Source of the DNA: an uncultured Bacteroidota bacterium
GTDB lineage: Bacteria; Bacteroidota; Bacteroidia; Flavobacteriales; Flavobacteriaceae
Direction: 5' to 3'
Assembly (NCBI GenBank): GCA_902515405.1
Contig: CABXUS010000006.1
Location: 1-60,886, forward strand
Length of the DNA: 60,886 nucleotides
The notes beneath the pieces are model-generated. The model did not search any database and had not been told where the DNA came from. It saw only the letters and a program-made list of their open reading frames with translations. Made by a program: the position numbers and the translations under genes. Shown in pieces: positions 1-9,425 of the stretch (positions within the stretch are counted from its first letter, which is position 1; each line of letters starts with the position of its first letter).

Positions 1-1
1 A

Positions 2-3000
2 AGTTTTACAATCACAGAACCAGATCAGTTAGTTGCTTCAGGTACAATATCAGATTTTAATGGGTTTGGTATTTCTTGTAATGGTGCAGATGATGGCTCA
101 GTAGATTTGAGTGTTAGTGGAGGTACTGCTAATTATACATATGCTTGGACAAAGACTGGTGATAATTCTTTTGGCGCAACTTCTCAAGATTTAATTAATT
201 TATCACCTGGAACTTATAATGTTACAGTAACAGATGCTAATGATTGTACAACCACTAATAGCTTTACAATCACAGAGCCTACACAACTTTTAATAGATTC
301 ATCTATTCCATTAACAAATGGATTTGCTATAAGCTGTTTTGATGCAAGTGACGGCTCAATTAATATAACTCCAGCTGGTGGGACGGGATCATACATATAT
401 AATTGGTCTACTACCAATGGAAGCGGTTTAGTTCAAGATCAGCAAGATCAATCAGGATTGTCAGCAGGAAATTATTCTGTAACAATAACTGACTCAAATA
501 ATTGTTTAGTTACTCAAACCTTTACTTTAACTCAACCAAATGATTTAACACTTTCAGGTAATTTATCAAATTATAATGATTTTAATATTAGTTGTAATAG
601 TGAAGATGATGGAAGTATTGATATATCAGTTTCAGGGGGATATTTATTGCCAGGCCAGACATATACTTACCTATGGACAACATCTGATGGATCAGGTCTC
701 AATCCAAATTCTGAAGACCAAACTGGTTTAACAGCTGGAACATATATTGTCACAGTTACTGATTCTAACTCTTGTATTTTAATTGAGTCCATTACATTAA
801 ATGAATCAGAAATAATAAATATAGATGAAACAATTTCTGATTTTAATGGATTTCAAATTAGCCAAAACGGAGCTAGTGATGGCTCTATTAGTTTGGATGT
901 AAGTGGAGGCACAAATAATTATACATATTCTTGGACAAAAAATGATGATAATTCATTTTCATCAACTGGTAGCAATTTAAATAACCTGTCAGTGGGAACA
1001 TACAATGTTGTTATAACTGATTCAAACGGATGTACACAAACTGAATCATATAATTTAGCCCAACCTGCTGAACTTTTAATTGGAATTGACATATCTGCTT
1101 TTGCAACCAATGTATTGTGCTTTGGAGATAACACAGCGTCTATTAAAATTGATATTACTCAAGCTTCAGTAGGGCCATACGCCTTTGATTTGTTTGGAAT
1201 AGATTATCTTAATCAACAATACACACAAACCGCTAATAATATTAATAATTTAACGTATACATTTAATTCTATTCCCTCAGGTGAATATCAGGTTAAGGTT
1301 ACTGATGCAAATGGTTCATCTAAAACATCTCAAACAAGAGTTATTACTCAGCCTAGTGCTGCAATTACAATAACGTCAACTATTTCAGATTATGGACCTT
1401 ATAATATTAGTTGTTTTGGAGCTAATGATGCATCGATTAATTTATCAATTCAAGGTGGAATATTGAGTGGCAATAATTTTTATCAGTACCAGTGGACAAC
1501 AAATAACGGTTCAGGATTGGACACAAATTCTCTAAATCAAACTGGTTTAGGCCCTGGGGATTATACAATTTTAGTAACTGATGAAAATAATTGCACTTTA
1601 ACAGAAACTTATTCAATTACTTCTCCAGAAGCACTAAATTATGTTTTGGATGAAAAGAAAAATATAACATGTAAAGATGATGCTGATGGTTCGATTCAAA
1701 TTTCAGTTTCTGGAGGCACAGGTAACTATAATTATAATTGGACCACAGTTAATGGAACTGGATTAACCCAAGGTCAACAGGACCAAAGTGGTTTAGGACC
1801 AGGAATATATTCATTAATTATATCAGATGGCTGCCAATCTATTCAATATGAATACATAATTTCTGAACCAGATGAGTTAACTATAACTTTAGATGAAAAA
1901 ACTGATATTTTATGTCATGGAGATAGCTCTGGAGAAATTCTAATAAATGTAACTGGCGGATCAGCACCTTATGATTATGTATGGAGAGATAATTTTAATA
2001 ATGTTTATGATAGAAATGTTGGAGATGTATTCAATGATGGAGATCTTTCAAATATTCCTGCTGGAACTTATGATTTAACTGTAACAGATGCTAATAATTG
2101 TATTACTACTTTTAATATTGAATTGACCCAACCTAATGATTTACTAATTGATATTTCTAAAACAGATTTAAATTGTTATAATGGAAATGATGGGACAATT
2201 ACAGTAAATACAACCGGAGGTGTTGCTCCTTATTCTTATACTTGGAGTGATTTTGGAAATGGTAATATCAGAACTGGTCTTGAAACTGGCTCTTACACAG
2301 TTACTATAACAGATTCAAATAACTGTGTAGAAATTAGAGAAATTGAAATTGAAAATGCAGAATTGTTTGATATAAACCCAGTTGTTGTCCCTGTATCATG
2401 CTTTGGAGCTGACGATGGCTCTATAGAATTAAATTTTGCTGGTGGGTTTCCACCAGTATTAGTTACTTGGAGTGATGATTCATCAGCTGGACAAAATAGA
2501 TATAACCTTTCTCCTGGTATCTATTCTGTTTTAGTTGAAGATGCTTCAGGATGTATAATCAATCAAAGTTTTACAATAATTGAACCTCAAGAATTATCGA
2601 TTGCTGGATTGGTTACTGATTCAATCGATTGTGATAACCCTGAAAGCGGAAGCATTGATTTACAAATTTCAGGTGGGAACGCACCTTATGCTTTCCAATG
2701 GTCTAATGGTGAAACAAGCGAGGATATTTCAAATTTAATTGCAAATAATTATTTAGTTATAGTTACTGACTCTAAAGGTTGTACAAATCAAAAAGAGTTT
2801 ACAATTAATAGGCAAGAGGACTTAGAAATTAATTTAGAAACAAGTCTTTACGCTATTTGTGATACTAGAGAAGTTTATCAAAAAAATACTGTTTCTGTTT
2901 CTGGTGGAGTTGCTCCTTATATCATTGAATGGTCCAATGGAATAGTTACTGGGAACAATAATGAAATTATGGATACTAAAATTGAGGGTTCATATCAAGT

Positions 3001-3607
3001 TACTGTTACAGACACCTTAGGATGTTCAGAGTCAATTATTTTTGATGTTTCGACGCCAGAAATTGGTTTTCCTAATTTTAGTTATGATTCTTTTTATCTA
3101 TCAAGTTATGGTGCTCTCGCTGTAAATGATGTAATTACTTTCACTAATTTATCTTCAGAGGAGTATTTTGATGTTTATTGGGATTTTGGAGATGGTAATT
3201 TCTCTGAAGAAATAAATACCAATCATACATACAATAGAAGAGGTGTTTATGAAGTTACTTTAACTGTTGAGTTTATTTTAGGTTGTACTTATTCAATTAC
3301 AAAAACAATTTATGTTGGAGACTCATATGAAATCGTAATTCCTAATGCTTTTACACCGAATAATGATGGGTATAATGATACGTTTAGACCAATTTATTAT
3401 GGATTTAAGTATATTAAAATGCAAATTTTTGATACATGGGGTAATTTAATTTATTCAGAAGAATCTAGTACAAATAACTTTGTTGGTTGGACTGGAATAA
3501 TTGGAAATAAAGATGGAGAAAACGGGAATTATTTTTATCAAATTTCAGGAAATACATACACAGATGAAAAGTTTTCAAAAAATGGACCATTTACTTTAAT
3601 CAAATAA
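2..3607 (+). CDS. SprB-repeat adhesin with T9SS type B C-terminal domain (5' partial)
   Basis: The reading frame is open from the left edge of the window, so this is the last 1201 residues of a larger secreted protein. It carries about twelve SprB-type repeats of roughly 60-65 residues, each with a pattern like C-x-DDGSI-x-SGG-x-Y-x-W followed by GTYxVTVTDxxxC. After them come a PKD domain (WDFGDG near base 3180) and a gliding-motility/T9SS type B sorting domain that begins at IPNAFTPNNDG (near base 3337). SprB-family proteins are exported by the type IX system and act at the cell surface in gliding or adhesion; the exact role here is inference. A TTG at 107 is not a credible start because the repeats continue upstream of it. 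No PorP/SprF-like gene follows. Confidence 0.9.
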   Translation, partial: SFTITEPDQLVASGTISDFNGFGISCNGADDGSVDLSVSGGTANYTYAWTKTGDNSFGATSQDLINLSPGTYNVTVTDANDCTTTNSFTITEPTQLLIDSSIPLTNGFAISCFDASDGSINITPAGGTGSYIYNWSTTNGSGLVQDQQDQSGLSAGNYSVTITDSNNCLVTQTFTLTQPNDLTLSGNLSNYNDFNISCNSEDDGSIDISVSGGYLLPGQTYTYLWTTSDGSGLNPNSEDQTGLTAGTYIVTVTDSNSCILIESITLNESEIINIDETISDFNGFQISQNGASDGSISLDVSGGTNNYTYSWTKNDDNSFSSTGSNLNNLSVGTYNVVITDSNGCTQTESYNLAQPAELLIGIDISAFATNVLCFGDNTASIKIDITQASVGPYAFDLFGIDYLNQQYTQTANNINNLTYTFNSIPSGEYQVKVTDANGSSKTSQTRVITQPSAAITITSTISDYGPYNISCFGANDASINLSIQGGILSGNNFYQYQWTTNNGSGLDTNSLNQTGLGPGDYTILVTDENNCTLTETYSITSPEALNYVLDEKKNITCKDDADGSIQISVSGGTGNYNYNWTTVNGTGLTQGQQDQSGLGPGIYSLIISDGCQSIQYEYIISEPDELTITLDEKTDILCHGDSSGEILINVTGGSAPYDYVWRDNFNNVYDRNVGDVFNDGDLSNIPAGTYDLTVTDANNCITTFNIELTQPNDLLIDISKTDLNCYNGNDGTITVNTTGGVAPYSYTWSDFGNGNIRTGLETGSYTVTITDSNNCVEIREIEIENAELFDINPVVVPVSCFGADDGSIELNFAGGFPPVLVTWSDDSSAGQNRYNLSPGIYSVLVEDASGCIINQSFTIIEPQELSIAGLVTDSIDCDNPESGSIDLQISGGNAPYAFQWSNGETSEDISNLIANNYLVIVTDSKGCTNQKEFTINRQEDLEINLETSLYAICDTREVYQKNTVSVSGGVAPYIIEWSNGIVTGNNNEIMDTKIEGSYQVTVTDTLGCSESIIFDVSTPEIGFPNFSYDSFYLSSYGALAVNDVITFTNLSSEEYFDVYWDFGDGNFSEEINTNHTYNRRGVYEVTLTVEFILGCTYSITKTIYVGDSYEIVIPNAFTPNNDGYNDTFRPIYYGFKYIKMQIFDTWGNLIYSEESSTNNFVGWTGIIGNKDGENGNYFYQISGNTYTDEKFSKNGPFTLIK
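75..3050 (+). repeat. About twelve tandem SprB-type protein repeats
   Basis: Imperfect tandem repeats of about 180-215 bp encode Ig-like SprB modules. Approximate repeat starts are 77, 332, 593, 860, 1115, 1412, 1670, 1913, 2171, 2396, 2627 and 2855. The units are divergent at DNA level. Two sequence subclasses are visible: one with a YTYxWTKxxDNSF core (units 1 and 4), and one with a WTTxxGSGL...DQxGL core (units 2, 3, 6 and 7). Confidence 0.8.
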
Positions 3608-3674
3608 TTTTAAATTAAAGTACTTTTTTTTATAAAGAAATTTCATAAATTAATTGTTTACTTAAAAATTTACT

Positions 3675-4208
3675 ATGAAAAAAATCATTTTAGTATTTAT
3701 AGCAGTTTTGTTTGTTAGCTGTCAATCAACAGGTGTTCAAGTAACATTTGATGATGAAAAATCAAACACAATAAGAGAACATTTACAATATTATGTAAAT
3801 AATGATTTGGACTCATTAATGGCGCTAATTGCAGATGATGCTGAAATTTACTTAAATAGTGAAGAATCAGTTACACCTGAAGAAATTAGAACCGGACTTG
3901 AACTTCAACATTCAACTTTTAACCCCATAACTATATCTTGGTCTCAAGAAGAAGGTGGGGAGGATATAGGTGCATGGATAGAATCTACAAATTATCCGGG
4001 TGGACCTGCAAATGAGCCTGCTTCTGTTACTCAAGTATGGTTTACTTGGCACGGTACATCGAATTTAACAGGTGAAACTATATCTGTACCAGCACATATT
4101 GTTTATGTATGGAACGATGATGGTAAAGTTTCTACGCAATATCAGTATTTTGACTCTGTAAATATTAATACAGCTATTGAGGCTGCTTTAGCTGCTGCAT
4201 CTGAATAA
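3675..4208 (+). CDS. NTF2/SnoaL-like lipoprotein (tandem copy 1)
   Basis: A 177-residue protein with a lipoprotein signal (MKK, a short hydrophobic run, lipobox LFVSC with Cys16). The mature part reads like a nuclear transport factor 2/SnoaL-type fold: an N-terminal helix, then AEIYLN, then strands around VWFTWHGTSN and VPAHIVYVWNDDGKV. No catalytic residues can be assigned, and the role is unknown. It precedes a second copy by 20 bp and is probably co-transcribed with it. An 81-nt block near the 5' end (codons 5-31) is identical to the next gene, while the rest of the two proteins is much more divergent. Confidence 0.8.
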   Translation: MKKIILVFIAVLFVSCQSTGVQVTFDDEKSNTIREHLQYYVNNDLDSLMALIADDAEIYLNSEESVTPEEIRTGLELQHSTFNPITISWSQEEGGEDIGAWIESTNYPGGPANEPASVTQVWFTWHGTSNLTGETISVPAHIVYVWNDDGKVSTQYQYFDSVNINTAIEAALAAASE

Positions 4209-4228
4209 TTTAATATATATTTAATATT

Positions 4229-4735
4229 ATGAAAAAATTAATTTTAGTATTTATAGCAGTTTTGTTTGTTAGCTGTCAATCAACAGGTGTTCAAGTAACA
4301 TTTGATGATGAAAAATCAAACGCAATAAAAGAGGCTTATGTTAAATATATGAATCAGAATTTTGATGGAGATATTTGGTCTGAAGACTTACAGTTTTATG
4401 GAAATGTAACTGATCCAATTGGTTATGATGAAGCTAAATCTTTAATTGGTCTACATCATGAACTTTATGATAATATTTCTATGAGCTGGGGTGATAGTGA
4501 GGAAGTAAATGAAATTGCATTTATTCAAACAATAAATTATCCAGATTATGGTTATGTTTCACAAGCATGGTTTGTGTGGAAAGGTACTGGAAAATTTAGC
4601 GGTGAAACTGTAGAAATTCCTTGCCACATAGGATATCTTTGGGGTGAAGATGGAAAAGTTATTAATGAATGGCAACATAGTGATCAAAGTCATCTAAAAG
4701 CTGAACTTGAATTATCATTAGCTTCTGCTGAATAG
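4229..4735 (+). CDS. NTF2/SnoaL-like lipoprotein (tandem copy 2)
   Basis: A 168-residue paralogue of the gene just upstream, with the same signal peptide and lipobox (Cys16). The C-terminal half keeps the family pattern (QAWFVWKGTGK, then IPCHIGYLWGEDGKV). The pair looks like a local duplication. Codons 5-31 match copy 1 base for base, including synonymous sites, but the following domain has diverged strongly, which points to recent conversion or purifying constraint on the 5' end only. The gene is followed at once by a rho-independent terminator. Function unknown; probably anchored to a membrane on the periplasmic or outer face. Confidence 0.8.
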   Translation: MKKLILVFIAVLFVSCQSTGVQVTFDDEKSNAIKEAYVKYMNQNFDGDIWSEDLQFYGNVTDPIGYDEAKSLIGLHHELYDNISMSWGDSEEVNEIAFIQTINYPDYGYVSQAWFVWKGTGKFSGETVEIPCHIGYLWGEDGKVINEWQHSDQSHLKAELELSLASAE

Positions 4736-4767
4736 TTTTTACTCTAAAATATTTTATTTTAAAAATG

Positions 4768-4794
4768 AGGGGTTTATTTTAAGCCCCTTTTTTT
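4768..4794 (+). terminator. Rho-independent terminator after the tandem lipoproteins
   Basis: Stem AGGGG (4768-4772) pairs with CCCCT (4784-4788), with an 11-nt loop and a run of seven T (4788-4794). It sits about 30 bp after the second lipoprotein. Its loop and 3' arm also encode the last residues and stop codon of the convergent aconitase gene (stop at 4779-4781). Confidence 0.75.
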
Positions 4795-7040
4795 ATTAGA
4801 TTAAGTGCAGAACCTTCTTTATACCATTCAATTTGCGGAGCATTATAAGTATGATTTGTTTTAATTATATCAATTGAATCATCTGAATGAATAACTTCAA
4901 TAGTCAACTGTTTATTTGGTGAAAAACTATCTAAGTCAATAAAATTGAAGGTATCATCTTCAAAAATTTTATCATAATCACTTTCATTCTCAAAAGTAAT
5001 TCCAAGCATTCCTTGCTTTTTCAAGTTTGTTTCATGAATCCTAGCAAAGGATTTAACAAGAACAACTTTAACACCTAAATGTCTAGGTTCCATAGCTGCA
5101 TGTTCTCTTGATGAACCCTCGCCGTAATTATGATCACCAACTACAACCGTAGAGATTCCATTTTCTTTATAGTTTCTTTGTACATCAGGAACACCTCCAT
5201 ATTTTCCAGTTAATTGATTTTTAACAAAATTTGTTTTTTTATTAAAAGCATTCACTGCTCCGATTAAACAATTATTAGAAATATTATCTAAATGTCCCCT
5301 AAATCTTAGCCAAGGACCTGCCATAGAAATATGATCAGTAGTGCATTTTCCAAAAGCTTTAATTAATAATTTAGCTCCCAAGATATTTTTTCCATCCCAT
5401 GGGCTAAATGGTTCAAGTTTTTCAAGTCTTTTAGATTTTGGATCAATAATTACATCAATACTAGAACCATCTTTAATTGGTTCTATGTATCCATTATCTT
5501 TAACATCAAACCCTTTTGGAGGTAGTTCCCATCCTTTTGGTTCTTCTAAGCTAACTTCATTCCCTTTATTATTAATAAGTGTGTCTTTTAACGGATTAAA
5601 TGCTAAATCACCTGATATTGCAATAGCGGCTACCATTTCAGGTGATGCAACAAATGCATGAGTATTGGGGTTACCATCAGCTCTTTTAGCAAAATTTCTA
5701 TTAAATGAATGAATTATTGAGTTCTTTTTCTCTTTATCTGCATCTTTTCTTGCCCATTGACCAATACATGGACCACAAGCATTAGTGAAGATTTTCGCAT
5801 CAAGTTTTTCAAAAATATTAAGTAATCCATCTCTTTCTGCTGTAAATCTAACCTGCTCTGAACCTGGATTTATTCCAAAATCTGCTTTTGTAGAAAGATT
5901 TTTTTCTAAAGCTTGGTTGGCTATTGAAGAAGCTCTTGATAAATCTTCATATGAGGAGTTAGTACATGAACCAATTAATCCCCATTCAATTTTTCTTGGC
6001 CAATCATTATCTTTAAGTGTTTCTGCCATCTTACTTACAGGAGTTGCAATATCTGGTGAAAAAGGTCCATTAATATGAGGTTCGAGTTCAGATAAGTTAA
6101 TTTCAATTAATTCATCAAAATATTTTGCTGGATTTTGATAAACCTCTGAATCTCCTGTTAAGTATTCTTTAATTTTATTTGCTTCATCAGCAATTAAGTC
6201 TCTTCCAGTTGCTCTAAGATATTTTTCCATAGAACTATCGTAACCAAAAGTTGAAGTTGTAGCACCAACTTCAGCCCCCATATTACAAATTGTTCCTTTT
6301 CCAGTACATGAAAGTTCTTTTGCACCAGGTCCAAAATATTCAATAATTGCACCTGTTCCACCTTTTACTGTTAAAATTCCAGCAACTTTTAATATAACAT
6401 CTTTCGGCGCAGTCCATCCAGATAGTTTCCCAGTTAGTTTTACTCCTATGATCTTTGGAAACTTTAATTCCCACGCCATTCCAGCCATAACGTCAACTGC
6501 ATCTGCTCCACCAACTCCAATTGCTACCATTCCTAAACCTCCAGCATTAACTGTATGAGAGTCTGTTCCTATCATCATTCCACCAGGAAAAGCATAATTT
6601 TCTAACACAACTTGATGAATTATACCAGCTCCAGGTTTCCAAAAACCTATTCCATATTTATTTGAAACAGATTCTAAGAAGTTAAATACTTCATTACTGT
6701 TATTAATAGCACTTTGTAGATCTTCATCAGCTCCAATTCTAGCTTGAATTAAATGATCACAGTGAACTGTTGTTGGAACTGAAACCTTTTTCTTTCCAGC
6801 CTGCATGAATTGCAATAGTGCCATCTGAGCAGTAGCATCTTGGCATGCAATTCGATCTGGAGCGAAATCAACATAATCTCTACCTCTATTAAAAGGTTTA
6901 TTAATTTTTTCATTCCAAAGATGTGAATAAAGAATTTTTTCTGATAATGTTAGAGGATGTTTACAAATTTCTCTAGCACTATCAACTTTTAACCTGATAG
7001 AACCATAAACTTTTTTAATCATCTCAAAATCAAAAATCAT
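4779..7040 (-). CDS. acn: Aconitate hydratase
   Basis: Isomerises citrate to isocitrate in the TCA cycle; cytosolic 4Fe-4S enzyme. The 753-residue length and sequence fit the mitochondrial-type aconitase usual in Flavobacteriia. Cluster ligands are visible: Cys359 in GSCTNSS, and Cys422 and Cys425 in NACGPCIG. Other signatures are [11 protein letters not shown] (residues 158-168) and the swivel-domain motif [17 protein letters not shown]. The start [13 protein letters not shown] fits family N-termini. A TAnnTTTG box lies 12 bp upstream, just after the tRNA terminator, so the gene probably has its own promoter and a very short leader. Confidence 0.97.
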   Translation of the reverse strand: MIFDFEMIKKVYGSIRLKVDSAREICKHPLTLSEKILYSHLWNEKINKPFNRGRDYVDFAPDRIACQDATAQMALLQFMQAGKKKVSVPTTVHCDHLIQARIGADEDLQSAINNSNEVFNFLESVSNKYGIGFWKPGAGIIHQVVLENYAFPGGMMIGTDSHTVNAGGLGMVAIGVGGADAVDVMAGMAWELKFPKIIGVKLTGKLSGWTAPKDVILKVAGILTVKGGTGAIIEYFGPGAKELSCTGKGTICNMGAEVGATTSTFGYDSSMEKYLRATGRDLIADEANKIKEYLTGDSEVYQNPAKYFDELIEINLSELEPHINGPFSPDIATPVSKMAETLKDNDWPRKIEWGLIGSCTNSSYEDLSRASSIANQALEKNLSTKADFGINPGSEQVRFTAERDGLLNIFEKLDAKIFTNACGPCIGQWARKDADKEKKNSIIHSFNRNFAKRADGNPNTHAFVASPEMVAAIAISGDLAFNPLKDTLINNKGNEVSLEEPKGWELPPKGFDVKDNGYIEPIKDGSSIDVIIDPKSKRLEKLEPFSPWDGKNILGAKLLIKAFGKCTTDHISMAGPWLRFRGHLDNISNNCLIGAVNAFNKKTNFVKNQLTGKYGGVPDVQRNYKENGISTVVVGDHNYGEGSSREHAAMEPRHLGVKVVLVKSFARIHETNLKKQGMLGITFENESDYDKIFEDDTFNFIDLDSFSPNKQLTIEVIHSDDSIDIIKTNHTYNAPQIEWYKEGSALNLIKKGA

Positions 7041-7051
7041 AAATCTTAGTA

Positions 7052-7059
7052 CAAATTTA
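7052..7059 (-). promoter_or_regulatory. -7 box of the aconitase promoter
   Basis: The minus strand reads TAAATTTG, a full match to the Bacteroidetes -7 consensus TAnnTTTG, ending 11 nt before the acn ATG. No well-spaced -33 TTG is seen, since that region is the tRNA terminator. A start point about 5-7 nt downstream would leave only a few bases of leader. Confidence 0.45.
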
Positions 7060-7061
7060 AT

Positions 7062-7083
7062 AAAAAACCCCCAATTAAGGGGG
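7062..7083 (-). terminator. Rho-independent terminator of tRNA-fMet
   Basis: On the minus strand CCCCC (7083-7079) and GGGGG (7072-7068) form a perfect 5-bp GC stem with a 6-nt AT loop, followed by six T. It lies 8 bp after the tRNA and separates it from acn. Confidence 0.8.
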
Positions 7084-7090
7084 AGATTAG

Positions 7091-7163
<73 letters not shown>

Positions 7164-7209
7164 AAATGGAAATCGAATTTACAATTTTTTGATTTTATAA
7201 CAAAAATTA

Positions 7210-7239
7210 TTGGGTATTACCCTTAAGCACTTAAATTTG
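7210..7239 (+). promoter_or_regulatory. era promoter, apparently leaderless
   Basis: TTG at 7210-7212, a 19-bp spacer, then TAAATTTG at 7232-7239: a complete Bacteroidetes -33/-7 promoter with optimal spacing. The expected start point, 5-7 bp after TTTG, falls on the era GTG codon (7244-7246), so the transcript would begin at or next to the start codon. Confidence 0.7.
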
Positions 7240-7243
7240 TGAG

Positions 7244-8119
7244 GTGTTTAAATCAGGCTTTGTAAATATTATAGGACTTCCAAATGCTGGTAAATCTTCT
7301 TTAATTAATAGATTTATGCAAGATAATTTCTCTATTGTTACATCCAAAGCTCAAACAACTAGACATAGAGCTCTAGGAATAGTTAATGGAAATAATTATC
7401 AACTTGTAATTTCTGATACCCCTGGATTTACTAATCCAAAAAATAGAATCCATGATTACATGAATAAAAAAATATTAGATTCTTTCAAAGATGCTGATAT
7501 AATTTTATTTATGGTCGAGCTAGGAATCGATAAAAATAGAGATGTAAAACTTATTGAAAAAGTAAAAAAATCTAAAGCTCCTGTTTTATTATTGTTAAAT
7601 AAAGTTGATAAAGTAAACCAAACCGTTTTAGAAAATGAAAGTAAGTTTTGGAAATCGGAATTTAAAAATATTGAAATTTGGATGATTTCTGTAAAAGAAA
7701 ATTTTAATATTGAAAATCTAAGGGAAAGGATAATTGAGTTGTTACCTGAAGGTCCTAAATATTTTCCTGATGATGCTTGGACTGATAAAAACGAAAGATT
7801 TTTTGTAAATGAAATTATTAGAGAAAAGATTTTTAAAAATTATTCTCAAGAGTTACCTTATATTTCAGAAGTTATCACTGAAAAATTTAAATCAAAAAAC
7901 AAGATTATTAAAATTTCTTCTTTAATTATTGTTGAAAAGGAATCTCAAAAAGGAATTATAATTGGCAACAAAGGAAATTCAATTAAAAATATAGGAACAG
8001 AATCAAGAAAAGATTTAGAAAGATTCTTTAATAAGAAAGTTTTTTTAGAATTAAATGTCAAAGTTTATAAGGATTGGAGAAAAAATAGTAATTATCTAAA
8101 AAAACTAGGATATAACTAA
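7244..8119 (+). CDS. era: GTPase Era
   Basis: Ribosome-assembly GTPase that binds the 3' end of 16S rRNA near the 30S subunit. The 291 residues have the GTPase domain first: P-loop GLPNAGKSS (residues 11-19), the switch I QTTRH, DTPG and NKVD. A C-terminal KH domain follows (residues about 190-285, with the GNKGNSIKNIG loop). The start is GTG at 7244; its frame gives the expected short lead into the P-loop. der begins one base after the stop, so the two form an operon. The promoter sits directly on the start codon. Confidence 0.97.
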   Translation: MFKSGFVNIIGLPNAGKSSLINRFMQDNFSIVTSKAQTTRHRALGIVNGNNYQLVISDTPGFTNPKNRIHDYMNKKILDSFKDADIILFMVELGIDKNRDVKLIEKVKKSKAPVLLLLNKVDKVNQTVLENESKFWKSEFKNIEIWMISVKENFNIENLRERIIELLPEGPKYFPDDAWTDKNERFFVNEIIREKIFKNYSQELPYISEVITEKFKSKNKIIKISSLIIVEKESQKGIIIGNKGNSIKNIGTESRKDLERFFNKKVFLELNVKVYKDWRKNSNYLKKLGYN

Positions 8120-8120
8120 A

Positions 8121-9425
8121 ATGAATAAGATTGTAGCTATAGTCGGAAGGCCTAATGTAGGTAAATCAACTCTTTTTAATAGGTTAATTAAAAGAAATGA
8201 AGCAATTGTTGACTCTGAAAGTGGAGTGACCAGAGATAGACATTACTCACTTTCTGATTGGAATGGAAAAGTTTTTACTTTAATTGATACTGGAGGTTAT
8301 GTGATTGGAGGTGATGATACTTATGAAAAGGAAATTGATAATCAGGTAATGATTGCATTAGAGGAATGTGATAAAGTAATTTTTGTAGTAGATGTTAATG
8401 ATGGTATTACATCAATTGATAAAGAAATAACAAAATTACTTCACAAGTCAAGTAAAGAAGTTATTATAGCTGTTAATAAGGTTGATAAAACAACGATGAC
8501 TAATGAATCGTTGGAGTTTTATTCATTAGGTTTTGATAAGCTATTTGGCATTTCAGCAATAAATGGAAGTGGAACTGGTGATTTATTAGATGAATTAGTA
8601 AAAGATTTTGAAATCAATGAAAAGAATGATAATGATGATATACCATCTTTTGCTGTTGTAGGTAGACCAAATGCAGGAAAATCTTCTTTTATAAACACTC
8701 TAATTGGAGAAGACAGAAATATTGTAAAAGATGAACCAGGAACAACTAGAGATAGTATTGATACTTATTATAATAAGTTTGGATTAAATTTTAAACTAAT
8801 TGATACAGCAGGAATTAGAAAAAAATCAAAAATTAATACTAATCTAGAGTTTTATTCAGTAGTTAGGTCAATTAAGGCAATTGAAAACTGTGATGTATGT
8901 TTATTAATTATGGATGCTACAAGAGATTTTGATTCTCAATTAAAAAATATTTTTTGGCTCGCTCATCGAAGAAATAAAGGGATTGTTATTTTGGTAAACA
9001 AGTGGGATTTGGTTGAAAAAGAAAATAAATCAACAATTGAATTTGAAAGAAAAATCAGAGATGAAATAAAGCCATTTATCGATTTACATATAATTTTTAT
9101 TTCTTGTTTAAAGAAACAAAGAATTTTGAAGTCTTTAGAATTTGCAGTTGAAACATATGAAAATAGATCTAGAAAGATAAAAACTAGTAGGTTAAATAAT
9201 GACTTATTGCCAATAATTCAAAAAAACCCGCCTCCCTCAAACAAAGGTAAATTTGTTAAGATTAAATATTGTAGCCAAATTCCATCTCATTATCCTCAAT
9301 TTGTTTTTACATCAAGCCTTCCTCAATATATGAAAGAGCCTTACAAGAGATTTTTAGAAAATAAAATAAGGAAACTCTATAACTTTACTGGTTGTCCAAT
9401 TAATATTTACAGTAGAAAGAAATAA
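8121..9425 (+). CDS. der: GTPase Der (EngA)
   Basis: Double-GTPase factor for 50S ribosome assembly. Its 434 residues contain two G domains, the first with GRPNVGKST (residues 8-16) and NKVD, the second with GRPNAGKSS (about 182-190), DTAG and NKWD. A C-terminal KH-like domain ends in the usual PINIYSRKK-type tail. It is the second gene of the era-der operon. Its TAA stop touches the convergent merR stop, and the two sit in a hairpin. Confidence 0.97.
   Translation: MNKIVAIVGRPNVGKSTLFNRLIKRNEAIVDSESGVTRDRHYSLSDWNGKVFTLIDTGGYVIGGDDTYEKEIDNQVMIALEECDKVIFVVDVNDGITSIDKEITKLLHKSSKEVIIAVNKVDKTTMTNESLEFYSLGFDKLFGISAINGSGTGDLLDELVKDFEINEKNDNDDIPSFAVVGRPNAGKSSFINTLIGEDRNIVKDEPGTTRDSIDTYYNKFGLNFKLIDTAGIRKKSKINTNLEFYSVVRSIKAIENCDVCLLIMDATRDFDSQLKNIFWLAHRRNKGIVILVNKWDLVEKENKSTIEFERKIRDEIKPFIDLHIIFISCLKKQRILKSLEFAVETYENRSRKIKTSRLNNDLLPIIQKNPPPSNKGKFVKIKYCSQIPSHYPQFVFTSSLPQYMKEPYKRFLENKIRKLYNFTGCPINIYSRKK

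Noticed and set aside
75-3050. Regularly spaced repeats that could suggest a CRISPR-like array
   Set aside because: The units are about 200 bp, divergent at DNA level, and lie in one open frame encoding SprB-type protein modules.
107-3607. TTG at 107 as the start of the adhesin gene
   Set aside because: The same frame is open back to base 2 and encodes the preceding part of the same repeat, so the gene is simply cut by the window edge.
3675-4735. Tandem lipoproteins as one gene split by a frameshift
   Set aside because: Each has its own start, full signal peptide, complete domain and stop; the second repeats the first from its N-terminus.
5341-6078. Plus-strand ORFs opposite aconitase
   Set aside because: They are antisense to a strongly conserved gene, have no family resemblance and no start signals.
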